Position numbers and translations under genes: made by a program
Part shown: piece after piece, positions 22,005 through 28,365 of the stretch
How the letters are laid out: the number at the start of each line of letters is the position of its first letter
How positions within the stretch are numbered: the first letter of the stretch is position 1
The notes under the pieces: generated by a model
The model's database searches: none
Told to the model about the DNA's origin: nothing
Seen by the model: the letters and a program-made list of their open reading frames with translations, nothing else
Source of the DNA: Methylococcaceae bacterium
GTDB lineage: Bacteria; Pseudomonadota; Gammaproteobacteria; Methylococcales; Methylomonadaceae
Assembly (NCBI GenBank): GCA_016715325.1
Contig: JADKAL010000009.1
Location: forward strand, 1 to 64,000
Length of the DNA stretch: 64,000 nucleotides
Direction of reading: 5' to 3'

Positions 22005-22484
22005 ATGAAAAAACTATTAGTCGTCTTATATCTCGCAATGGCGGTTCTGTCATTTGAAGCCGATGCCGCAACTTATTCATTATTAAACTTATCGAATGCC
22101 GATTTCGATTCGGGATTGAATCTTGTCGCCGATAGTCAGCATGTCAGCAAAAAGTTTATGACCGGCTGGGAATTCGGTTCGGATGCCGATTCAGTTGGGC
22201 GGGTTGTTATTACAGGTAATCCCGATTTTAGTTTCGATACATTAGTTTGCGTTAATGGCGTTAATGGCGTTGATGTTTTGTCATTTACTTCGAGTAGTTT
22301 GGACAAAGTATTCAATTTGGCATTTTTAGCGGGCGATTATGTTGAATTCTTCGTATCCGGCACAGCCGGTCGTAGCGGAAGCCTCGACATCAGCGTAAGC
22401 GGCGTTCCGGTTCCTGCCGCCGTATGGTTATTTGGTTCAGCTCTAATGAGTATGACGACGGTATCGCGCCGCAAAAAAGCTTAA
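22005..22484 (+). CDS. VPLPA-CTERM surface protein, copy 2
   Basis: The ATG at 22005 (MKKLLVVLYLAM) follows GGAGAG, matching copy 1; the open frame continues upstream through the riboswitch, but that part is not coding. The 159-residue product is a diverged paralogue of 21119-21589. The signal peptide, GWEFGSDAD block, TGNPDFSFDTLV, DKVFNLAFLAGDYVEFFVSGTAGRSG and the tail VPVPAAVWLFGSALMS...SRRKKA all align. It has an extra short repeat (VNGVNGV) in the middle. The duplicated unit includes riboswitch, gene and terminator. Confidence 0.85.
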   Translation: MKKLLVVLYLAMAVLSFEADAATYSLLNLSNADFDSGLNLVADSQHVSKKFMTGWEFGSDADSVGRVVITGNPDFSFDTLVCVNGVNGVDVLSFTSSSLDKVFNLAFLAGDYVEFFVSGTAGRSGSLDISVSGVPVPAAVWLFGSALMSMTTVSRRKKA

Positions 22485-22508
22485 GCTTAACCGCTAGAAT
22501 TTTTTTAA

Positions 22509-22534
22509 GAAAGGGAGGCTCGCCTCCCTTTCTT
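22509..22534 (+). terminator. Terminator hairpin after VPLPA gene 2
   Basis: AAAGGGAGGC / GCCTCCCTTT hairpin like that of copy 1, but with a shorter, interrupted T run. It abuts the stop codon of the convergent gene 22533-22898. Confidence 0.65.
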
Positions 22535-22898
22535 AATGTCTAAGATTAATGATTATTCCAGCGCCATCGGCCGATTTTGCTTTTTCTGCTTCCGGTTCTT
22601 GAGACATAATGACATTACCTTTTAATTCCAGCGGTCTCGATTTAGTATTGTTTAGCTTGTTTTCAGTGTTTGAACCGGCATATTTAGAATGAACTACAGT
22701 TAATACTTCGGAAGGATCTTGAAAACTGACATTTCTTGAAGGCAGCGTTAAATCCAATGGTTTTGGGTTATTTTGCTGCAACGATGAATGTTTCTTTTTG
22801 CTAGATTCATCATGTTTTTGAAGCGGTTTTTTAAATCCTGCAAGAAAAAAGCCGGCTAGAATTATCAAAACCGCCAAAGTTGGACGTGACCATTTCAT
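22533..22898 (-). CDS. Hypothetical membrane-anchored protein, 121 aa
   Basis: A short N-terminal hydrophobic segment (LAVLIILAGFFLAGF, residues 8-22) can serve as an uncleaved anchor or signal peptide. The remaining ~100 residues are charged, Lys/Ser/Asn-rich and probably disordered, ending IIINLRH. I do not recognise a family. It converges on the second VPLPA-CTERM gene and stands apart from the spermidine-synthase-like gene by 342 bases. Confidence 0.5.
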   Translation of the reverse strand: MKWSRPTLAVLIILAGFFLAGFKKPLQKHDESSKKKHSSLQQNNPKPLDLTLPSRNVSFQDPSEVLTVVHSKYAGSNTENKLNNTKSRPLELKGNVIMSQEPEAEKAKSADGAGIIINLRH

Positions 22899-23240
22899 CC
22901 TGATACCCTCATTTCAATTTACAGAGCCAAGCTAACTGATCTTATAGATTCGGCTTTTCAATGTATGAACCGTTCGAGCCGAGTCCTTCGGTTACGCTCA
23001 GGACAACCTATTCGAAGTACAAGCGCCTTTCGACAGGCTCAATACCCAAAGAGCACTAGGGCGAACGAGAGTTAAGACTTCACAACACTGGATCTATAAT
23101 GATAAAAGATAATAAATTAGTAGGGTTTATTAACAATGGCTTGCGCTATTTATTTAGAATCTGTATTAAATAATGTTATGGTTTCCAAGTCTAGTAGAAT
23201 TTTATTATTTCCGTAGAAATTCAATTTGAATCAATCAAAA
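22899..23240. other. Intergenic region with repeat copy
   Basis: Holds the dispersed repeat at 22961-23101. The remaining AT-rich ~140 bases show nothing recognisable. Confidence 0.5.
22961..23101. repeat. Dispersed intergenic repeat, copy A
   Basis: Contains GAACCGTTCG, GAGTCCTTCGGTTACGCTCAG, GCCTTTCGACAGGCTCAA and a conserved end (ACTTCACAA...TCTATA). The same blocks in the same order and orientation occur at 24995-25121. The two copies flank the spermidine-synthase-like gene. Confidence 0.6.
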
Positions 23241-24716
23241 TCAACGGACTAGCAAATCATTTCCAAACCATTCAACCAAGACATGCCGGTAATTTTCGGA
23301 TTTCCGGATTTGTAAATGTTCTAAAGGATTCAAATTATCCGTTAGTAAAACACCGTCTGTAGAATCAATGTTAAATGCGCGTGAAGTGAGCCAGTTACGT
23401 TGAACCGGGTTGAGCGAGGGCGATGACAAATCAATCGGCTGGTTAGCGGCGAGAAAGATGTAATCGTTGAAATCTTCGCCCGGTTCGGAAATAAATAACG
23501 ATTGTTCCGGAAAAACTTCTTTTATGGTTTTTGAGACTGACGCAAGTGCAATATGACCTTCGCCTGTACCGTAAGCGACAAAATTCAGCGCGACAACGCC
23601 CTGAGGCGCTAATAAATGCTGTAATTGTTGCAGAGTTTCAACGGTTAATAAATGGGACGGTTCTGAGCCGCCGGTAAAGCAGTCGTGAATGATCAAATCG
23701 TAAGGTCCGTTTAAATGACGAATTTCATAACGTGCGTCACCAACAATCGCTCTGCCATTGGGTTTGAAGCCGAAATAATCGCTAGCCGCTTGTGCCACCG
23801 CCGGATCGATCTCCAAGGTATCGGTGACGATCCCGTATTTGTCGCGTAAAGTCATCGCCATGTTACCGGCGCCTTGCCCGATGAGTAACGCTTTCTTGAT
23901 GGAAGGCTTAATGGCGGGAATAAGGCCGACAATGTCTTGATAGGTAAGCCGATTCAGTCCATCGGAGATATTGGCCGCGCCGATCATAGACGCATCGGCT
24001 GTTAAAAATCGTAAATTGCGGCTATTTTGTTCGATGACTCTGACATAGCCGTACAAACTTTCTTTTTCGGAGAGAATGGTAAACGGTCCCTCTGGAGGAA
24101 CATTCCCAGCGCCTACAATTTTCGGAACCAAGCATAAACCTACTATCGCCAGAAGTGTGCAAGGTAATACAGCTATCGTTTTATTGAAGTTTTTTTGTTC
24201 GTAGACGGCGACGGCAATGGCCAGGACGAATAAAATCAAGCCTAAACTGACCAGGATTTGGCGCGATCCGACCCAAGGAAAGAGAAAGAAACCTAACAAC
24301 AACGTGCCAATCACGCTACCTAATGTGCTGACGGCATAAACCGTACCGGAACTAGAGCCTACGCCGTCTAATTTGGACGTTGCCAGTTTAATCGCGAAAG
24401 GTCCAACCATACCGAGTAAGGTTAAACTGGGAAAAAATAGCACTAATGCGCTGACAAACGCACCGCCGTGTAATCCCAATGGGTCGCTAGCCAATAAAAC
24501 CGGACGGGTGGCCCAGGGGATCAACAACGTAAACAACGCCGCCAGCGCAATAATCAACGAAAGCCCGGAACGGTTTGCTCGATCAGCCCAGAGACCGCCC
24601 GCAAAGTAGCCTATCGCCAACGAAATCATGGTGACCGAGATCAAAGAAGACCAAACGTAAAGACTGGCGTCGTAGAACGGTGCTATGAGCCGGGTGCCTA
24701 GCAGTTCTATCACCAT
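23241..24716 (-). CDS. Spermidine-synthase-like protein with N-terminal transporter-type membrane domain (start lost to an in-frame stop)
   Basis: The product has 6-7 transmembrane helices in its first ~200 residues (opening MVIELLGTRLIAPFYDASLYVWSS). A soluble Rossmann domain of the polyamine-synthase fold follows (ALLIGQGAGNMAMTL, LEIDPAVAQAASDYF, VGDARYEIRH, DLIIHDCFTGGSEPSHLLT). The likely original start is ATG at 24788: the frame reads MSEQSPPESKI, then TAG (24755-24753), then LYLIVYLTGASV straight into this frame, completing the first helix. The ATG at 24716 lies inside that helix. The gene is therefore either interrupted or mis-sequenced. The substrate is unknown; it need not make polyamines. 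Confidence 0.85.
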   Translation of the reverse strand: MVIELLGTRLIAPFYDASLYVWSSLISVTMISLAIGYFAGGLWADRANRSGLSLIIALAALFTLLIPWATRPVLLASDPLGLHGGAFVSALVLFFPSLTLLGMVGPFAIKLATSKLDGVGSSSGTVYAVSTLGSVIGTLLLGFFLFPWVGSRQILVSLGLILFVLAIAVAVYEQKNFNKTIAVLPCTLLAIVGLCLVPKIVGAGNVPPEGPFTILSEKESLYGYVRVIEQNSRNLRFLTADASMIGAANISDGLNRLTYQDIVGLIPAIKPSIKKALLIGQGAGNMAMTLRDKYGIVTDTLEIDPAVAQAASDYFGFKPNGRAIVGDARYEIRHLNGPYDLIIHDCFTGGSEPSHLLTVETLQQLQHLLAPQGVVALNFVAYGTGEGHIALASVSKTIKEVFPEQSLFISEPGEDFNDYIFLAANQPIDLSSPSLNPVQRNWLTSRAFNIDSTDGVLLTDNLNPLEHLQIRKSENYRHVLVEWFGNDLLVR

Positions 24717-24788
24717 AACCGAAGCGCCGGTTAAATATACGATCAGGTAAAGCTAAATTTTACTCTCAGGCGGGGATTGTTCCGACAT
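24717..24788 (-). other. Upstream part of the spermidine-synthase-like gene, carrying an in-frame TAG
   Basis: These 24 codons are in frame with the gene downstream. They supply a start ATG, an 11-residue hydrophilic tail and, after the stop at codon 12, the missing first half of TM1. An AAATAA-rich leader with a GGAAATAAC stretch precedes the ATG. One base change (for example TGG to TAG) would explain the stop. Confidence 0.7.
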
Positions 24789-25169
24789 AGTTATTTCCTT
24801 GTTGTTATTAGACACTGACGAAAAATTTATTTTATTTATATAAAACAGTAGGATGATTAATGATAATGATTGTACGAATTATCCATTTAAAAAGTTAGAT
24901 GGTGGTTTGGTGATCTAGGCGGATTAAAGAAGTGAAAGTATTTATTAAGATGGCGGGTCATAGCGAAAATGTACATTTGTTGATTTAGCCTTTAAATGTC
25001 TGAACCGTTCGCGCTAAGTCCTTCAGCTACGCTCAGAAGAGCTTTGTCAAAGCACATACCGCCTTTCGACAGATTCAAGACGAACTGAAACTTAATACTT
25101 CACAAAGTCGAATCTATAGTGCCCGGATTGCGCTGTCGGCTATCAGGTTCGCCGTGATATTTCACGCCG
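24789..25169. other. Intergenic region with repeat copy B
   Basis: Holds the repeat at 24995-25121. The rest is AT-rich leader for the spermidine-synthase-like gene with no recognisable site. Confidence 0.5.
24995..25121. repeat. Dispersed intergenic repeat, copy B
   Basis: Shares with 22961-23101 the blocks TGAACCGTTCG, AGTCCTTC.GCTACGCTCAG, CCGCCTTTCGACAG.TTCAA and ACTTCACAA.G..TCTATA. It is in direct orientation about 2.0 kb from copy A. Confidence 0.6.
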
Positions 25170-25574
25170 TCATTCGTCGCAAACCTCGCCGCCATCGATA
25201 GGTTTTAAAGCTTTGGCAAGATAGGCTTTTACGGCTAATTTTTGCTCAGCCAGCGTCGCTTTAAGATATTTCTCCGGATTATGTTTACCGCGTTGAAAAC
25301 AACCTTTACAACAAAAATAAACCTCACGTCCGGCGTAAGCAAGACGGTAATTTTTATTCGTAATTTTTTCTCCGGTTACCGGACAAGTGGTCTCGCCGTC
25401 GCCTCTGCCCTCGTAAATAGGCGAAGATTTGAAAACTTTAGGAACCGGACCCGGTTTGACAATTTGCTCTATCGGATTACTCTCGTTCGCATGGCTTTGG
25501 GGGTTAAAAACAATGCTCATTAAAAGAAATGCCGATAATTTTCTACAACACCCTAATTTTTTCATCGTAAACAT
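25170..25574 (-). CDS. Exported YHS/TRASH-type metal-binding domain protein
   Basis: The ATG at 25574 (MFTMKKLGCC) follows a GAGGT ribosome site and is preferred over the longer frame to 25604. A signal peptide covers about residues 1-30. The mature part has CPVTGEKI..., then GREVYFCCKGCFQRGKHNPEKY. This Cys-rich YHS-like arrangement is usually linked to metal (often copper) binding or metallochaperone function. It is the last minus-strand gene of the ApbE/DUF3570 group, 129 bases below apbE. The periplasmic metal role is inferred from the domain. Confidence 0.8.
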   Translation of the reverse strand: MFTMKKLGCCRKLSAFLLMSIVFNPQSHANESNPIEQIVKPGPVPKVFKSSPIYEGRGDGETTCPVTGEKITNKNYRLAYAGREVYFCCKGCFQRGKHNPEKYLKATLAEQKLAVKAYLAKALKPIDGGEVCDE

Positions 25575-25703
25575 AATGCGAGACCTCAAAGATAACGGAG
25601 TCAATCATCCAAACTTTAAACGGTTGCTTGCTTAATGATTTACCATTTTTAAGTCAGAATCAATAAGCAAGGGAGTTTTCGTGTATACGCTTTGAATACC
25701 ATT

Positions 25704-26615
25704 TCAATTGGCCGTCAATTTACCACCCGTATTGCCGTTTACATCGACCCAAAGATGCGGTAAGCCAAGTTCTTTTAGCCACTCAATGCCTTGCTCCTCT
25801 TTAAGCATAGCAATCGTCGAAGCGCTTCCCGAGACCACGCAAAAATCGCCGACGACACTGACCGCCGCTAAATAGCGAACCGGCCAGCCGGTTTTAGGGT
25901 TCAGCACATGACCGTAACGCATTCCGTTTACAACGATGCAGCGTTCGTAGTCTCCGCTGCTGGCTAATGCGCCTTCATAGAGCAATAAGGTATCCAATAA
26001 GGCATCCTTATCGCGCGGGTGGCGTATGCCCACACGCCACGGGCTGCCGTCATCGCGAGGACCGATGACTTTAATATCGCCGCCGAGGTTTATCACGCCA
26101 TGCCGTATCCCGTGATTGAGGCAAAGCGTAGCGGCTCGATCGACGGCATACTCTTTAACAACGCCCCCGAAATCGATTTCCATACCCGCGACGGAAAATG
26201 TCAGTTTGGGTCTTTTCCAGATCACTTTGTGCCAACCGACTTTTTCCAACAACTCATCGATCAGAGATTGTTCCGGCAGTTTACCTTGGTCGAATTTCCA
26301 GGCGCGTCGCAAAATACCGGACGTAATGTCGAACAAGCCGTCGCTTTGTTCATAGCACGTCAAGGCGTAATCCAGTAGCGATGCGGTTTCGTCATCGACA
26401 TCGATACTTCCGCCAACGGCTGCCGTACGGTTGATTTCAGATAAGAAACTGGTCGTCCGGTAACGCGAATAAATGGCTTCCAAGCGTTGAACATCTTGTA
26501 CGACGGCGGTCGACGCAGTTTGAGCGTTCGTTTCACTCCCCGAAAACAATTGGATATCGCAGGGCGTTCCCATCGCCTTAAATTCGCTACGAAAATATTT
26601 AAGATTGTGTTTCAC
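25704..26615 (-). CDS. apbE: FAD:protein FMN transferase (ApbE family)
   Basis: ApbE proteins transfer FMN from FAD covalently to a Thr/Ser of exported redox proteins. The 303-residue frame starts with GTG at 26615. Family elements are present: FKAMGTPCDIQLF, the FSRYRTTSFLSEINR-like block (here YSRYRTTSFLSEIN), DITSGILRRAWKFDQG, IDFGGVVKEYAVDRA, GVINLGGDIKVIG, and the C-terminal HVLNPKTGWPV...VVSGSASTIAMLKEEQG region. I see no clear signal peptide or lipobox, which is odd for a periplasmic enzyme. It sits between the TlpA-like and YHS genes. No protein here shows an obvious canonical flavinylation motif. Confidence 0.93.
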   Translation of the reverse strand: MKHNLKYFRSEFKAMGTPCDIQLFSGSETNAQTASTAVVQDVQRLEAIYSRYRTTSFLSEINRTAAVGGSIDVDDETASLLDYALTCYEQSDGLFDITSGILRRAWKFDQGKLPEQSLIDELLEKVGWHKVIWKRPKLTFSVAGMEIDFGGVVKEYAVDRAATLCLNHGIRHGVINLGGDIKVIGPRDDGSPWRVGIRHPRDKDALLDTLLLYEGALASSGDYERCIVVNGMRYGHVLNPKTGWPVRYLAAVSVVGDFCVVSGSASTIAMLKEEQGIEWLKELGLPHLWVDVNGNTGGKLTAN

Positions 26616-26738
26616 TGAATAATAAAAGCAAATAGGCCTTGTGTGCTGGAGCGAGTTTGAGCAGTATTAACCTGTCGCCACCTATAAACTACTGCCTGTT
26701 TATAGAGGGGCATTCGACTTCTAATCTAAAAATAATTC

Positions 26739-27251
26739 TCAACTATCGTTTTTTTCGTTTAACAGTTTTTCTACAATGACTTTAATTTCATCCGCTTCGC
26801 CGGGTTTAAAACCCAGGTGAATGTGATGAACAATCCCCTTTCGATCAATGATGTAAGAGGAAGGCATGGCTTTTACTTCAAAGTCTTTAGCACATTGTTT
26901 GCTAACGTCGGTTTTAACTTCAAAGCTGGCCGGATACTTCGCAAGGAATGCTTTAGCGTCGTCTATGTTTTCATCAAGATTGACGCCGACAATTTGTAAG
27001 CCTTGCTCTTTATGTTGTGCGTGCATTTCATTTAAAAACGGGAATGATTTGGCGCACGGTCCGCACCAAGACGCCCAAAAATCAACGTAGACAATCTTGC
27101 CTTTATATTGGCTCAGATCGATATTTTCACTTCCGCTCATCGACGATAAGGCGCAACCCGGCATAGTACCGCCGACGGCAACGGCAAAAGCCGATGAGTT
27201 GCATAACGTCATTAACAATATCGATGAGATTGCCCAAAAAATATTTTTCAT
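26739..27251 (-). CDS. TlpA/ResA-like periplasmic thioredoxin
   Basis: A signal peptide (residues 1-~23) precedes a redoxin-type thioredoxin fold with the active site WASWCGPCAKSFPF near residue 60 and the cis-Pro motif MPSSYIIDRKG. Such proteins reduce or isomerise disulfides of exported redox proteins. The length (170 aa) fits the family. It lies 47 bases after the STN-HEAT gene and 123 bases before apbE. A thioredoxin-like partner recurs in ApbE/DUF3570/DUF4266 clusters, which supports a shared role. Confidence 0.9.
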   Translation of the reverse strand: MKNIFWAISSILLMTLCNSSAFAVAVGGTMPGCALSSMSGSENIDLSQYKGKIVYVDFWASWCGPCAKSFPFLNEMHAQHKEQGLQIVGVNLDENIDDAKAFLAKYPASFEVKTDVSKQCAKDFEVKAMPSSYIIDRKGIVHHIHLGFKPGEADEIKVIVEKLLNEKNDS

Positions 27252-27298
27252 TGTCTTGTCCTTATTATTATCGTGTTTCGATCGTGTTGAGTTAAAAG

Positions 27299-28162
27299 CT
27301 ACGGCGTTTTATCGTGTTGTTTCATCAAATCTTCCAATTTCATTGCGGCCAAATCACGAATAGATTCATCGCTATCGTTAATGGCTTCTTGTAATAAACC
27401 GATATCGTCGGTAATACCGTCAACGGCCATTCTGCGGACATCGGCTGAAATATCGTGCAACGCTTCTTGGATCGCTGTCTTTGCTGAAGCCCCCTCAAGA
27501 TGCGATAAGGTAGATATGGCCTGCGCACGGACGGAGGCATCGTCGTCGTGTAACGCTTCTTCCAATACGGCGTTGATGGTAGCGTCGCCTTGGCGTCCGA
27601 CACCCAGCAACGCACCGATAGCGTCGGCGCGTTCGGCTGCCGTTTTCGATTTGGCTCTGGCTAAGAGCGTTTCAATCTCTTGTGAGACGGCATTGTCCTG
27701 CTGTTTTTTTTCCCGGAGGGCTAATTCGGCTTTGGCATCCGCAATGCAATCGATTCGAGTAACCGGATAAACGTCTAGCCGCGAGCCTAAAACCCATGCT
27801 TCCGCGACGTTATGAAGGTTGGCTATTTTTTCGTTCGGTTGTTTATAGCGAACAATTAAATCGGCTTTATGGTCGAGCAAACAGGCCAAAATCTGTTTAA
27901 ATGTTGCCCCGGCGCAAGTCGCCGTAACCAGGCCTTCCGGTAATACAGAATAATGAATGGGAATTTGGGTTTGTTCGGCAATCCTGTCGAGCACTTGCGC
28001 TAAAGGTATTCGTCTAGCTTCCAGTTGAAATTCAACGCCTTTATCTTTACCGACAACAAAACGACTATAAGCCGACTTAGTAGTTAAGGCTTCCTCGGCA
28101 GTCACTGCAACAGGTAGCCCGGTTGCATACGCGATTAAGACAAATACTAAGGGTTGTTTCAT
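27299..28162 (-). CDS. Exported STN-domain and HEAT-repeat protein
   Basis: After a signal peptide (residues 1-22) comes an STN-like segment (FQLEARRIPLAQVLDRIAEQTQIPIHYS...GATFKQILACLLDH), the fold found at the start of secretins and FecA-type receptors. From about residue 165, at least four HEAT/PBS-lyase-like repeats follow (AERADAIGALLG, ASVRAQAISTLSHLEG, ADVRRMAVDGI, ESIRDLAAMKLEDL). The combination suggests a periplasmic adaptor. It begins its own transcription unit, because a terminator separates it from the DUF3570 gene upstream. Confidence 0.82.
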   Translation of the reverse strand: MKQPLVFVLIAYATGLPVAVTAEEALTTKSAYSRFVVGKDKGVEFQLEARRIPLAQVLDRIAEQTQIPIHYSVLPEGLVTATCAGATFKQILACLLDHKADLIVRYKQPNEKIANLHNVAEAWVLGSRLDVYPVTRIDCIADAKAELALREKKQQDNAVSQEIETLLARAKSKTAAERADAIGALLGVGRQGDATINAVLEEALHDDDASVRAQAISTLSHLEGASAKTAIQEALHDISADVRRMAVDGITDDIGLLQEAINDSDESIRDLAAMKLEDLMKQHDKTP

Positions 28163-28251
28163 TGTGGTGGAGATTTTCAGCTGAGATGGCAGTCTATAAA
28201 GCGGTTAAAAAGCGTTAAATTAAAATCGATGGGACAAAACTTTCTATCGGC

Positions 28252-28296
28252 ATAAAAAAACTACGGCAATTAACGGATAAGGCCTTTTGCCGTAGC
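28252..28296 (-). terminator. Rho-independent terminator after the DUF3570 gene
   Basis: On the minus strand CTACGGCA (28295-28288) pairs with TGCCGTAG (28268-28261), followed by seven T (28260-28254). It is 70 bases downstream of the DUF3570 stop codon. Confidence 0.8.
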
Positions 28297-28365
28297 GAAT
28301 AACAAGCTTACGTCCCTGTAAACGACCATGAAAAAATAAAGTAAAAATTTAGCCTGAAAACAACA

